This document shows positions 45,058-54,502 of a DNA stretch of 64,000 nucleotides, one piece after another. The stretch is from Clostridium magnum DSM 2767. Its GTDB lineage: Bacteria; Bacillota; Clostridia; Clostridiales; Clostridiaceae. Position numbers and translations under genes: made by a program. Location: contig NZ_LWAE01000001.1 of the NCBI RefSeq assembly GCF_001623875.1, forward strand, positions 1,426,001 to 1,490,000. The letters are read 5' to 3'. Each line of letters begins with the position of its first letter. Position 1 is the first letter of the stretch. The notes beneath the pieces are model-generated. The model saw nothing but the letters and a program-made list of their open reading frames with translations, did no database searches and was not told the origin of the DNA.

Positions 45058-45116
45058 AAGGAATACAAGGGACATAAAGATTAATAATCTTTATGCGCAT
45101 ATAAGGAATACAAGGG
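45058..45116. repeat. Direct repeat flanking a hairpin between rsgA and rpe
   Basis: AAGGAATACAAGGG occurs at 45058-45071 and 45103-45116; between them CATAAAGATTA (45073-45083) pairs with TAATCTTTATG (45085-45095). The second copy carries the rpe ribosome-binding region. Confidence 0.6.
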
Positions 45117-45127
45117 GGAAGAAAATT

Positions 45128-45778
45128 ATGATTAAAATAGCACCTTCAATATTATCAGCAGACTTTTCTAAACTTGGAGAAGATATTAAGGACTTAGAGA
45201 GATATGGAGCAGATTTGGTACATATAGATATAATGGATGGAATGTTTGTACCTAACATATCTTTTGGAATACCAATTATTAAAAGTATAAGAAACTTAAC
45301 AAAGCTTCCTTTTGATGTACATTTAATGATAGAGGAACCAGCAAGATATATAGAGGATTTTGTAAAGGCTGGAGCAGATATTATAACTATACATTATGAA
45401 GCAGATAGACATATAGATAGAACTATAAATTATATTAAAAGTTTTGGAGTAAAAGCTGGTATAGCTTTAAATCCCGCTACTCCTGTGGAAAACATAAAAC
45501 ATTTAATGCCTAATTTAGATATGGTACTTATAATGACTGTAAATCCAGGATTTGGTGGTCAAAAATACATACAATATTGCTCAGAAAAGATTAAAGAGGT
45601 AAAAGAGTTAAGTAATAAATTTAATAAAGATCTTATGATTCAAGTTGATGGTGGTATAGGAAAAGATAATATTAAAGCAGTAGTAGATTGCGGAGCAAAT
45701 GTAATTGTTGCGGGATCAGCGGCATTTAAGGATGGTATGATAGAACAAAACATACAGGATTTAAGAGGCGAGTTCTAA
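45128..45778 (+). CDS. rpe: Ribulose-phosphate 3-epimerase
   Basis: 216 residues; APSILSADFSKLGEDIK, catalytic/metal residues in VHIDIMDGMFVPNISFG, DVHLMIEEP and the phosphate-binding VDGGIGKDNI with NVIVAGSAAF. Pentose phosphate pathway enzyme. Two bases upstream of thiN. Confidence 0.96.
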   Translation: MIKIAPSILSADFSKLGEDIKDLERYGADLVHIDIMDGMFVPNISFGIPIIKSIRNLTKLPFDVHLMIEEPARYIEDFVKAGADIITIHYEADRHIDRTINYIKSFGVKAGIALNPATPVENIKHLMPNLDMVLIMTVNPGFGGQKYIQYCSEKIKEVKELSNKFNKDLMIQVDGGIGKDNIKAVVDCGANVIVAGSAAFKDGMIEQNIQDLRGEF

Positions 45779-45779
45779 A

Positions 45780-46418
45780 ATGAAAATACTAATAGTATCA
45801 GGGGGATCTCCCCCCTCTTATGAATTGATTAAAGAAGAACTAAAGGATAGTTCCTTTTTAATTTGTGCAGATAGTGGTGGGGAGTGTTTATATAAGTACA
45901 ATATAATACCGAATTTTCTAATGGGGGATTTTGATTCTATAAGCCTAGAGGCCTTAGAATTCTTTAGAGCACATGAAAAGTGCACTATAGATACATATCC
46001 AAAGGATAAAGATTTTACAGATACTGAGCTTGTTCTAAATAAGGCTGCTCAACTTGGTGCAAGTGAAATCGTATTTTTAGGATGTACTGGAACAAGAATG
46101 GATCACTTTATGGGAAATATGGGGATGCTTTTAAAATGTTTGAAATTAAATATAAAGGCATATATAAAGGATAATAACAATATTATTGAAATAACAGATA
46201 AACCTATAAGAATAAAAAAAGAGAAGGGAACGACTTTTTCTCTTCAAGCATATTGTGATAAAGTTAAAGATTTAAACATAAGAGGGGCCAAATTTGAACT
46301 TGAGAACTATGACTTAACTTTAGGAGACCCTCGTACAGTATCAAATGAATTTCTAAACAATGATGTAGACATTGATTTTAAAAGTGGAATCTTGCTTATA
46401 TTCTATAGTAAAGATTAA
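45780..46418 (+). CDS. thiN: Thiamine pyrophosphokinase
   Basis: 212 residues; DSGGECLYKYNIIPNFLMGDFDSI and DKDFTDTELVLNKA are the ATP/Mg and substrate motifs of ThiN-type kinases, with LGCTGTRMDHFMGN. Makes TPP from thiamine. Co-transcribed with rpe. Confidence 0.93.
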   Translation: MKILIVSGGSPPSYELIKEELKDSSFLICADSGGECLYKYNIIPNFLMGDFDSISLEALEFFRAHEKCTIDTYPKDKDFTDTELVLNKAAQLGASEIVFLGCTGTRMDHFMGNMGMLLKCLKLNIKAYIKDNNNIIEITDKPIRIKKEKGTTFSLQAYCDKVKDLNIRGAKFELENYDLTLGDPRTVSNEFLNNDVDIDFKSGILLIFYSKD

Positions 46419-46488
46419 TATGATTTATTGTAACAGTATAGGGATATGTTGCATATAATATTATAAAGCACTTTTGGGGGATAATAAT

Positions 46489-46656
46489 GTGACGAAAAGA
46501 TGTAGTAAAAGAAAATATAGAAGATTGGGATTAATTTGTGGATCTATTGGTATAGGACTAGTAATAACAGTTGTTATCCCTATCTGGGGATGGATAATAG
46601 CTGTAGGAGGTGCATTGATTTACTGTGGTTGGTACTTAATAGGACACAATAAATAA
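46489..46656 (+). CDS. Small two-helix membrane protein next to spoVM
   Basis: 55 residues from GTG 46489, 8 bases after GGGGG; an earlier TTG lies on the ribosome-binding site. A basic N-terminus (TKRCSKRKYRR) precedes hydrophobic segments at about 12-31 and 33-49 (IWGWIIAVGGALIYCGWYL). It ends 13 bases before spoVM, suggesting co-expression during sporulation. Similar small proteins exist in other clostridia at this place, as I recall; function unknown. Confidence 0.7.
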   Translation: MTKRCSKRKYRRLGLICGSIGIGLVITVVIPIWGWIIAVGGALIYCGWYLIGHNK

Positions 46657-46669
46657 AGGAGGTACTTTT

Positions 46670-46747
46670 ATGAAAATCTTTGCTTTCAAGCTACCTAGTT
46701 TTTTATCTTCTTTTATAAAACTTTTCAGAAGAAAAAGTAACATATAA
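46670..46747 (+). CDS. spoVM: SpoVM, amphipathic forespore-membrane peptide
   Basis: 25 residues starting MKIFAFKLPSFLSSFIKLF and ending basic. The KLPxFL core with Pro9 and an amphipathic helix match Bacillus SpoVM (26 residues), which senses membrane curvature and recruits SpoIVA. AAGGAGGT lies 8 bases upstream of ATG. The matching spoIVA is also in this window. Confidence 0.9.
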   Translation: MKIFAFKLPSFLSSFIKLFRRKSNI

Positions 46748-46809
46748 TAATCAGGTTAGGCGTAGAAATACAATCTGATTCAAATTTCACTTCATTTATA
46801 AGATAAGAA

Positions 46810-46846
46810 AAAAATGCAATTGCCTTGTAACAATTGCATTTTTATT
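46810..46846. terminator. Bidirectional terminator between spoVM and rpmB
   Basis: Perfect 13-base arms AAAAATGCAATTG and CAATTGCATTTTT, 8-base loop; A-run and T-run flanks serve both convergent genes. Confidence 0.9.
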
Positions 46847-46855
46847 TCTCAATTT

Positions 46856-47047
46856 CTATATAGCACGTTGAACCTTACCGGAACGTAGGCATCTTGTACA
46901 AACATGTATAGTCTTTGGTGTTCCTTCAACTATAGCTTTAACTTTTCTTATGTTTGGAGCCCAAGTTCTTTTGGACTGACGATGTGAATGGCTGTATTGA
47001 ACGCCGAATACAACGCCTTTATTGCATATTTCGCACTTTCTTGACAT
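46856..47047 (-). CDS. rpmB: 50S ribosomal protein L28 (zinc-ribbon form)
   Basis: 63 residues from ATG 47047, with AAGGAGGTG upstream; the longer frame uses an unlikely TTG. CEIC near the N-terminus and CTRC near residue 52 give the four-cysteine zinc version. Leftward single gene between spoVM and asp23. Confidence 0.95.
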   Translation of the reverse strand: MSRKCEICNKGVVFGVQYSHSHRQSKRTWAPNIRKVKAIVEGTPKTIHVCTRCLRSGKVQRAI

Positions 47048-47250
47048 TAAAAACACCTCCTTAAAAAATTGTGAAGATAAAATCCTCTCAATTCAAACAT
47101 TTATAATTTTACCACACAATACATAATCCGCGCAAGTATATAATAAAAATTAAATAGTAAAAATAACATTAGAGATAATATATTTCCTTGAATAAATGGG
47201 TTATTTAATATAAAATATGTTATATGGTGCTATAGTTAGGAGGGTTTTGT

Positions 47251-47601
47251 ATGATAGGTAATATTGCCAACGAAAATGGTTATATTAATTACTCAGAGGA
47301 TGTAGTTGCCAATATTGTAGGAATTTCAACTATGGAATGCTACGGTGTTGTAGGGATGGCTTCCAAAAATGCTAAGGATGGACTTTGGGAGTTAATAAAA
47401 GGTGAAAGTCTAAGCAAAGGTGTAAGAGTTCGTTCTAAAGATAATGAGTTATTTATAGAGTTATATATAATGGTTCAATATGGAACAAAAATATCCGTTA
47501 TTGCAAATAACATAATTCAAAAGATAAGATACAATGTAGAAAATTATACAGGAATTAAGGTTTCAAGCATCACAGTAAATGTTCAAGGTGTTAGAGTCTA
47601 G
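47251..47601 (+). CDS. Asp23/Gls24-family protein
   Basis: 116 residues; DVVANIVGISTMECYGVVGMA and VRSKDNELFIELYIMVQYGTKI match the Asp23 (alkaline shock) family. Frequently adjacent to the fakA-like DAK gene, as here (17 bases). Role probably in envelope stress or lipid metabolism; not established. Confidence 0.9.
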   Translation: MIGNIANENGYINYSEDVVANIVGISTMECYGVVGMASKNAKDGLWELIKGESLSKGVRVRSKDNELFIELYIMVQYGTKISVIANNIIQKIRYNVENYTGIKVSSITVNVQGVRV

Positions 47602-47618
47602 GGAGGTAATTCAAAAAA

Positions 47619-49283
47619 ATGAAATACTTAAATATAGATGGGCAGAGCTTTTACAATATGATTGTAAACGCGAGTAACAAGCTGGAGGAACAAAAAGAAT
47701 ATGTAAATGCATTAAATGTTTTTCCAGTTCCTGATGGTGATACTGGAACTAATATGTCTATGACATTTAGAACTGCTGTATCAGAACTACAGAATATTAA
47801 TGATATGTCCTTATCAGAGGTTTCAAGAAAATTAGCTAAAGGGGCTCTTATGGGAGCAAGAGGTAACTCAGGAGTAATACTTTCACAGATATTTAGAGGT
47901 ATAGCGAAAGGGTTAGAAGGAAAGAATGAAGCCAATGCTTTAGAATTTGCTAACAGTTTAATGGAAGGTTCAAAATCTGCATATAAAGCGGTAATGAGAC
48001 CAACAGAAGGAACTATTCTTACAATTGTTAGAGCAGCAGGGGAAAGTGCTATAAAATCAAATCAAAGTGATGTAACCGAACTATTGGGGGAGGTTTGTGA
48101 ATATAGTAAGCTAATTCTAGATAAAACACCTGAAATGCTTCCTGTACTTAAAAAAGCAAAAGTTGTTGATGCAGGTGGTATGGGACTTCTTATAATACTA
48201 CAAGGTATGTATGAGGCGTTACAGCAGGGTATGGAATTAGTAGAGGTTAAAGAAATTAAAGAAACTTCAATGGAATCTGCTGCTAAAAACTTAGGTGAGC
48301 AGAATATAAAATTTGGTTACTGCACTGAATTTTTTATTCGATCCAATAATAGTGATATAAATAAATTTAAGAATAATATAGAAACTATGGGTGATTCCAT
48401 GGTAGTGGTAAGTGATGACGATATTATAAAAGTTCATATACATACAAATGATCCAGGTTGGGTTCTTTCTCAGGCTATTAAATTAGGAGAACTTTCAAAA
48501 ATAAAGATAGACAATATGAGAGAACAACATAGACATGTGTTAAGTATTGAGGACAATTCATATTCAGGAGAGAAGGCAGCTGCAAGTGAAAATGAGGAGA
48601 CTCCTTCTAAAACTGAAGTAGAACTAAAAAAATATGCCTTTATATCTGTAGCTATGGGAGAAGGAATTAAAAATATATTTGAAGATTTAGGTGTGGATTT
48701 TATAATAGAAGGCGGACAGACGATGAATCCTAGTACTCAAGATATACTTGAGTGTATAAATAACATAAATGCAGAAAATATCCTTATACTACCTAATAAT
48801 AAGAATATAATCATGGCAGCTAATCAAGCTGCTGAATTATCAGATAAAAGTGTTAAGGTAGTAGCTACAAAAACAATTCCGCAGGGAATCACAGCAGTAA
48901 CTGTGTTTAATCCGGATGGGGATTTGGATGCTAATATAAAAGCTATGGAAGAAGCTATAAATTCAGTTACTTCTGGTTCAGTTACTTATGCTGTAAGAGA
49001 TACTGAAATGGATGGCAAAATTATTAAAGAGGGAAATATCCTAGGACTAGTAGAAGGGAAAATACAAGAAGTTGGAGAAAATATGTTTGTTGTATGCCAA
49101 GATATAATAGAACATATGGTTAATGAAGAAAGTGAACTGATTACTATATTATATGGAAAAGATTGTGAAGAAGAAAGAGTAAAAGAGTTTGTAGCTAATC
49201 TTGAAGATAAGTATTCAAATTTAGATATTCAGAGTTATAATGGACAGCAGCCTCTATATTATTTTATAGTTTCTGTTGAATAA
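47619..49283 (+). CDS. fakA: DAK-phosphatase-type fatty acid kinase (YloV/FakA)
   Basis: 554 residues; N-terminal DhaL-type ATP-binding domain (PVPDGDTGTNMSMTF about 37-51, GARGNSGVILSQIFRG), a central domain and a C-terminal DegV-like portion. FakA phosphorylates fatty acids held by a FakB (DegV) protein; no FakB gene is in the window. Grouped with asp23 and close to recG, the usual order. Confidence 0.92.
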   Translation: MKYLNIDGQSFYNMIVNASNKLEEQKEYVNALNVFPVPDGDTGTNMSMTFRTAVSELQNINDMSLSEVSRKLAKGALMGARGNSGVILSQIFRGIAKGLEGKNEANALEFANSLMEGSKSAYKAVMRPTEGTILTIVRAAGESAIKSNQSDVTELLGEVCEYSKLILDKTPEMLPVLKKAKVVDAGGMGLLIILQGMYEALQQGMELVEVKEIKETSMESAAKNLGEQNIKFGYCTEFFIRSNNSDINKFKNNIETMGDSMVVVSDDDIIKVHIHTNDPGWVLSQAIKLGELSKIKIDNMREQHRHVLSIEDNSYSGEKAAASENEETPSKTEVELKKYAFISVAMGEGIKNIFEDLGVDFIIEGGQTMNPSTQDILECINNINAENILILPNNKNIIMAANQAAELSDKSVKVVATKTIPQGITAVTVFNPDGDLDANIKAMEEAINSVTSGSVTYAVRDTEMDGKIIKEGNILGLVEGKIQEVGENMFVVCQDIIEHMVNEESELITILYGKDCEEERVKEFVANLEDKYSNLDIQSYNGQQPLYYFIVSVE

Positions 49284-49308
49284 AAAAAGCCTAAAAGGCT
49301 TTTTTTAT
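49282..49308 (+). terminator. Terminator at fakA stop
   Basis: AAAAAAAGCC and GGCTTTTTTT with 5-base loop; the stop codon overlaps the left arm. Confidence 0.88.
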
Positions 49309-49427
49309 TTACATGAGTAGAGCTAAATTTACTATTAAATACTTGCAGGTAAATACCTATAATAAGTCTAGTTAAGTAGTGTATCTATAATTCTCGATAC
49401 TAAATTGTAAAAAAATGAGGTGATTTA

Positions 49428-51470
49428 GTGAATGTGTATAGCAGTATAAGCAGTATAAAGGGTGTAGGTCCGAAGACTGCAGAGGCTTTAGAGAAATGTT
49501 GCATTTTCAATATATTAGATTTGCTTTTATACTTTCCAAGAGATTATGAAATGATCTCCGCTTCTGATGCCTTACCTAGTAGAAATAACTTTGGTAAAGT
49601 TATAATTAATTGTAAGGTTGTAAAGATAGAGAAAGATATAAAAACTAAAACAGGAAAAGTTTTGTCAACTATTATTTTTGATGATGGTAATAATGAATTT
49701 AAGGGTAAATGGTTTAATCAACCTTATATAAAAAATTATTTTAAAATAAATAAAGAATATACTATAATGGGGAAATTGCAGGACTTTAGAGGAGAAGTTT
49801 GCCTTACAAATCCTGCGTTAGTTAAAAATAATGAAAAAGTTATAACTGAAGAAAAAATAATACCTAAGTATCCACTTAAGTCAGGAGTTACAAATAACTT
49901 AATTATAAAATTAATTAACCAGGTTCTGCAGGAAGTAACTATAGATGAAAATCTTCCTGATTTAATTATAGATAGGTATAAGTTAGCTAGCCTAGATAAG
50001 GCCATAAGAGTTATACATAAGCCGGAAAGCACTGAGGATCTGCACGAAGCTACAAAAAGGCTAAAATTTCAGGAACTATTTACATATTCATTAAAAATAT
50101 TAATGCTTAAGGATTATTTTAATAAGAATAAGAATGGAATAGCATTTAAGGCTGCAGAAGAATTGAAATTATTAAAAGAAAGATTACCTTATAACTTAAC
50201 TAATGCGCAAAGTAGGGTAATAAGAGAGATTTTGATAGATGAGAAAAAAGAATGTCCGATGAATAGATTAGTTCAAGGGGATGTAGGTAGTGGCAAGACA
50301 ATTGTAGCACTTATAGCTATATTTAATGTAATTAAAAATGGATATCAAGGAGTTTTAATGGCACCTACAGAAATATTAGCTACACAACATTATATTGAAG
50401 CAGAAAAACTATTAATGGGTTTTGGTATTAATATCAAATTGCTCTGTGGCAGCACTACACAAAAAAACAAGGAAAAAATAAAAAAAGCTTTAAAAGATGG
50501 AGAGATAAATTTAATAATAGGTACCCATGCCCTAATAGAAGAGGATGTGGAATTTGAAAATTTAGGTATAGTAGTTACAGATGAGCAGCATAGGTTTGGT
50601 GTAATGCAGCGAAGTAAATTGACTAATAAAGGGAAAAACGTAGATACTCTTGTCATGACTGCTACGCCTATACCAAGAACCTTGAGTTTATACCTCTACG
50701 GAGATTTGGATGTATCTATTATTGATGAGCTTCCACCAGGAAGACAGAAAATAGAAACCTATTACATAAATAAATCAGGAAAAGATAGAGCTTATAATTT
50801 TGCGTTAGAGGAACTTAAAAAAGGAAGACAAGTGTATGTGGTTTGTCCTTTGGTAGAGGAAAGTGAAGAGTTAAATCTGAGTTCTGTGGAAAAACTATAT
50901 GAAGAACTGAAACATAAATATTTTGAAGATGTATCTGTTGAAATATTACATGGAAAAATGACACCGAAAAATAAAGACGAAATTATGAACAGATTTAAAA
51001 GAGGAGAAACTAAGGTTATCATATCTACAACTGTTATAGAAGTAGGAATAAATGTACCTAATGCTACTCTTATGATAATAGAAAATTCGGAACGATTTGG
51101 ATTGGCACAGCTTCATCAGTTAAGGGGAAGGGTTGGAAGAGGAAAGCATAAATCTTATTGTATATTAATTGCAGAAATTAAAAATGATATTATTAGAAGA
51201 AGAATGGAGATAATGAAAAGTAGTAATGATGGATTTTTTATTGCAGAACAGGATTTGAAAATTAGAGGTGCTGGTGAAATCTTCGGATTTAGACAATCAG
51301 GAGAAACTAGTCTAATACTGTCAGATGTAGTTCAAGATATTGAATTATTCAAGGCAGCTAATATGGAAGCAAAAAGGCTTATAGAAAGCAATGATGAAAA
51401 AGATATAAAAATCAAAAATGAGATTTTAAAAAAGATAGAACAAAGTACAAGATTTATTTGCTTTAATTAA
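49428..51470 (+). CDS. recG: ATP-dependent DNA helicase RecG
   Basis: 680 residues, GTG start after GAGGTGA. Wedge/OB domain at the N-terminus, then superfamily 2 motifs: GDVGSGKT (about 284-291), DEQHRFG, TATPIPRTL, VGINVPNATLMI and QLRGRVGRG, plus the TRG hairpin region. Fork reversal and recombination repair. Confidence 0.96.
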   Translation: MNVYSSISSIKGVGPKTAEALEKCCIFNILDLLLYFPRDYEMISASDALPSRNNFGKVIINCKVVKIEKDIKTKTGKVLSTIIFDDGNNEFKGKWFNQPYIKNYFKINKEYTIMGKLQDFRGEVCLTNPALVKNNEKVITEEKIIPKYPLKSGVTNNLIIKLINQVLQEVTIDENLPDLIIDRYKLASLDKAIRVIHKPESTEDLHEATKRLKFQELFTYSLKILMLKDYFNKNKNGIAFKAAEELKLLKERLPYNLTNAQSRVIREILIDEKKECPMNRLVQGDVGSGKTIVALIAIFNVIKNGYQGVLMAPTEILATQHYIEAEKLLMGFGINIKLLCGSTTQKNKEKIKKALKDGEINLIIGTHALIEEDVEFENLGIVVTDEQHRFGVMQRSKLTNKGKNVDTLVMTATPIPRTLSLYLYGDLDVSIIDELPPGRQKIETYYINKSGKDRAYNFALEELKKGRQVYVVCPLVEESEELNLSSVEKLYEELKHKYFEDVSVEILHGKMTPKNKDEIMNRFKRGETKVIISTTVIEVGINVPNATLMIIENSERFGLAQLHQLRGRVGRGKHKSYCILIAEIKNDIIRRRMEIMKSSNDGFFIAEQDLKIRGAGEIFGFRQSGETSLILSDVVQDIELFKAANMEAKRLIESNDEKDIKIKNEILKKIEQSTRFICFN

Positions 51471-51667
51471 TATTTAGATAAAAAAAGCTTAATTAGTTTT
51501 GATGGGGATGTCTTTTGTAATAAACAAAATAATTTTGTATATTCAAGATATATATGTTAAAATATTATAGAAAATGACGATAATGAGAAATAATATGTAA
51601 ATGTTTGATTTGTAGAGGTTTAGTAATAGCCTTTATAAATTAATAAAGGATACTAGGAGGAAAAATT

Positions 51668-52228
51668 ATGAGAATCATCGCAGGTCTTGCAAGGGGTAGA
51701 AAGATTATGTCACCAGTTGGTGCAGGTACTACGAGACCTACTTTAGATAGAGTTAAAGAAGCTATGTTTAATATAATACAAAATAGGGTATACGGAGCAA
51801 CAGTTCTAGATGTTTTTGCTGGCACTGGAAGTTTAGGTTTAGAGGCCGCAAGTAGAGGTGCTAAGGAGTGTTACTTAGTTGATAGAAGTAATGAAACATA
51901 TCCTTTCCTAGCTAAAAATATAGAAAATTTAAAGTTTCAGGAAATATGTAAAAGCTTTAACATGGACTCTTATAAAGCTCTTGAAGAGTTTAGTAAGAAA
52001 AATATAGTTTTTGATTTAATATTTATTGACCCACCATATATGAAGAATATGATTCCACTAGCTATAGAGATTATAGAAAAAGAGGGATTATTAGATATTA
52101 ACGGCCTTATAGTAACTAAAATTGATTCACAAGAAGAAATATATCAAGGAACAGATAAAATAATTCTTAAGGACTCTAGAAGGTATGGTAATACTACAGT
52201 TTGTTTCTATAGATATAAGGAGGACTAA
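51668..52228 (+). CDS. rsmD: 16S rRNA m2G966 methyltransferase RsmD
   Basis: 186 residues; MRIIAGLARGRKI start, TRPTLDRVKEAMFNI, SAM motif VLDVFAGTGSLGLEAASRGA and catalytic DPPYMKN. Directly precedes coaD (3-base gap), a pairing conserved in Firmicutes. Confidence 0.95.
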   Translation: MRIIAGLARGRKIMSPVGAGTTRPTLDRVKEAMFNIIQNRVYGATVLDVFAGTGSLGLEAASRGAKECYLVDRSNETYPFLAKNIENLKFQEICKSFNMDSYKALEEFSKKNIVFDLIFIDPPYMKNMIPLAIEIIEKEGLLDINGLIVTKIDSQEEIYQGTDKIILKDSRRYGNTTVCFYRYKED

Positions 52229-52231
52229 AAT

Positions 52232-52714
52232 ATGATAAGGGCAGTATATCCAGGAAGTTTTGACCCAGTAACTAATGGGCATTTGGATATTATAGAAAGA
52301 TCCGCTAAAGTGTTTGATGAATTAATAGTAGCGGTTCTAGTAAATCCTGATAAAAAAGGTCTTTTTAACATTGAGGAAAGGGTAGAATTAATTCAGAGAG
52401 TAATAAATCATATTCCTAATGTAAAAGTTCAATATTTTAGTGGATTATTAATTGATTTTATGAAACAACAGGATGCAAAAGTTATAATTAAGGGACTTAG
52501 GGCTGTTTCAGACTTTGAATATGAGTTTCAAATGTCACTTATGAATAAAAAGTTGGATCCAGATATAGAAACTACATTTATGATGGCTACTTCTAAAAAC
52601 TCTTTTTTAAGTTCATCTTCTGTAAAACAAGTAGCTACCTTTGGTGGATGTATTAAAGATCTAGTACCAGATGAAATAATACCAGATATTATGAAAAAGG
52701 TTAATAACCTTTAG
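52232..52714 (+). CDS. coaD: Phosphopantetheine adenylyltransferase
   Basis: 160 residues; [19 protein letters not shown] contains the TxGH nucleotidyltransferase motif, [12 protein letters not shown] and SSSSVKQVA the second signature (I/SSS-x-V/L). Penultimate step of CoA synthesis, following CoaBC. Confidence 0.97.
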   Translation: MIRAVYPGSFDPVTNGHLDIIERSAKVFDELIVAVLVNPDKKGLFNIEERVELIQRVINHIPNVKVQYFSGLLIDFMKQQDAKVIIKGLRAVSDFEYEFQMSLMNKKLDPDIETTFMMATSKNSFLSSSSVKQVATFGGCIKDLVPDEIIPDIMKKVNNL

Positions 52715-52725
52715 GGGGAGATGCT

Positions 52726-53250
52726 ATGGATGTTATTAAACTGCTAGAGTATCTTAGGGAGATTGTAGAAACATCGGCTAAGGTTCCTATGACTGGAAAA
52801 GTTGTATTAGATAAAAAGGAAACCTTAGAAATAATAGAAAAGGTAATTGCATATCTGCCGGATGAATTAAAGAAAGCTCAATGGATAGTTGAAGAAAAGG
52901 AAAGAATTCTGAGTGATGCTATTCAGGAATCTGAAAACTTAAAGAAGGAAAATTTAATTCTTTTAAAAAGACAAGTTGAAAATCATGATATTACAAAAGA
53001 GGCGAACCATAGAGCGGAAGAAATAATAGCTTTAGCACAAAGAAATGCAAAGTCTATTAGACTTGGAGCTAGAGATTATGCTAATGAAATTCTAAATCAG
53101 TTAGATAGTGAAATAGCTGATAAAAGTAATCAAATGTTTATCAGCCTTAAGAATGAATTACAGGAACTTCTAACTGATTTAGAATCAAAGATTGATTTGA
53201 AGACCGATTTAATAAGAGAAAATATCAAAGAGCTAAGAGAGATGAAGTAG
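52726..53250 (+). CDS. Coiled-coil, ATPase-annotated clostridial protein
   Basis: 174 residues, ATG after GGGGGAG. Almost entirely helical and charged (residues 60-170), with no Walker motif, resembling V-ATPase subunit-H/E-like or DivIVA-like coiled coils that are often mislabelled as ATPase. Conserved after coaD in clostridia as I recall. Function unknown. Its last 18 bases overlap the end of the convergent ylbJ gene. Confidence 0.7.
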   Translation: MDVIKLLEYLREIVETSAKVPMTGKVVLDKKETLEIIEKVIAYLPDELKKAQWIVEEKERILSDAIQESENLKKENLILLKRQVENHDITKEANHRAEEIIALAQRNAKSIRLGARDYANEILNQLDSEIADKSNQMFISLKNELQELLTDLESKIDLKTDLIRENIKELREMK

Positions 53251-54414
53251 ATTTTTTATTTTGAAAAATAGCCAAGGAAAGACTAATATAAGAACAGTTG
53301 CGATAAAAATGTTCTCTATATTAGCATTTATACTGTAATTATACGTAAAAGTCTGTTTTGAAAAATTAAAAGTACATATATTATATAGTAAGAGACTTAT
53401 GATAGAACATGTTAATCCTTGAAACACTTTTCCTAATATATATTTTTTCATTGATATATCAAATTTATAAGTAAAAGAGTAGACTTGACAAATTATGGAT
53501 AAACCACTAAAGGTGAAAAGAAAACTTACAATAGCTATCTTAGTAAACAATGATGCACTGGAGGATGAAACTAAGTTGCAGCCGTTAGTCATTTCTATTA
53601 TACCAAGGAATGAGCCTTCAACTATATCTTTAGATAAATGAAGTATATTTGATATTTTATGCATTAGTGTACTAAATAAGTAGTTATTCTTAAGTATGCT
53701 GTTTATAACTGAAAAAGCAGTTACGAATCCTCCTATGGATAAACAAGTTTTGATAGAGTTTTCAACACTGCTCTTAAGGACGTTTCCAATATTCATATTT
53801 GAATAAATATGAATTTTTTCGGGAGCGTTTTTTTTGTAAGTCATTTTGCCTGGCATTATAAAGCCCATAGCTATACAAGAGAGCAGGTTTGACAATAGGA
53901 GTATATAACCTATTAAGGGGCTCTTTAGCATTGATATACCTACAGAACCTAAGATAAATAACGGACTTGCATTAGATGCTATATTAAGGAGTCTTTCACA
54001 AGTCTTAAGGTCTATTATATTTCCCTCATATAAATCGCAGGCATATTTTGCACCTAATGGATAACCACATAACACACTTATGATTAAAACAAAACTACAG
54101 CTTTTGGGAAGTTTTAGAGGTTTGCATAGAGCAGTTCCAAGTATTTTAGAATATATGTAAATTCCATCATAGGAAAGTATAATATTAGATACTATTAAAA
54201 AAGAAAATAAAGAAGGAAATACTTTGTAGAAAAAAAGTAGCGCACCTGAAATAGCTCCATCAATGCAGATTTTTGGTGCTGCTATAATCTGTAATATAAG
54301 TAATGAACATATTATTGTTACAAGTATGTTTTTGTTTTTTAATAGATAAACTAACAACAGAATTATTACTAATATTAATATATAGAATATAATTTCCAAA
54401 TTCCAATCACCCAC
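53233..54414 (-). CDS. ylbJ: Sporulation integral membrane protein YlbJ
   Basis: 393 residues, about eight to ten membrane helices, with the nucleoside-recognition (Gate) domain: DGAISGALLFFYKVFPSLFSFL and the CGYPLGAKYACDLYEGN stretch. In Bacillus YlbJ is sigma-E dependent and needed for spore cortex. GTG 54414 is the longest start; a weaker internal TTG start is possible since no clear ribosome-binding site is seen. Leftward, 88 bases downstream of tmcAL. Confidence 0.9.
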   Translation of the reverse strand: MGDWNLEIIFYILILVIILLLVYLLKNKNILVTIICSLLILQIIAAPKICIDGAISGALLFFYKVFPSLFSFLIVSNIILSYDGIYIYSKILGTALCKPLKLPKSCSFVLIISVLCGYPLGAKYACDLYEGNIIDLKTCERLLNIASNASPLFILGSVGISMLKSPLIGYILLLSNLLSCIAMGFIMPGKMTYKKNAPEKIHIYSNMNIGNVLKSSVENSIKTCLSIGGFVTAFSVINSILKNNYLFSTLMHKISNILHLSKDIVEGSFLGIIEMTNGCNLVSSSSASLFTKIAIVSFLFTFSGLSIICQVYSFTYKFDISMKKYILGKVFQGLTCSIISLLLYNICTFNFSKQTFTYNYSINANIENIFIATVLILVFPWLFFKIKNLLHLS

Positions 54415-54502
54415 TTTTTCATAAACTTACTAAAATTATATTTAGAAAAGAGAGTAATTATTCTATTTTAGGAATATGAAATAAAATATACTGGTATGAC
54501 CA

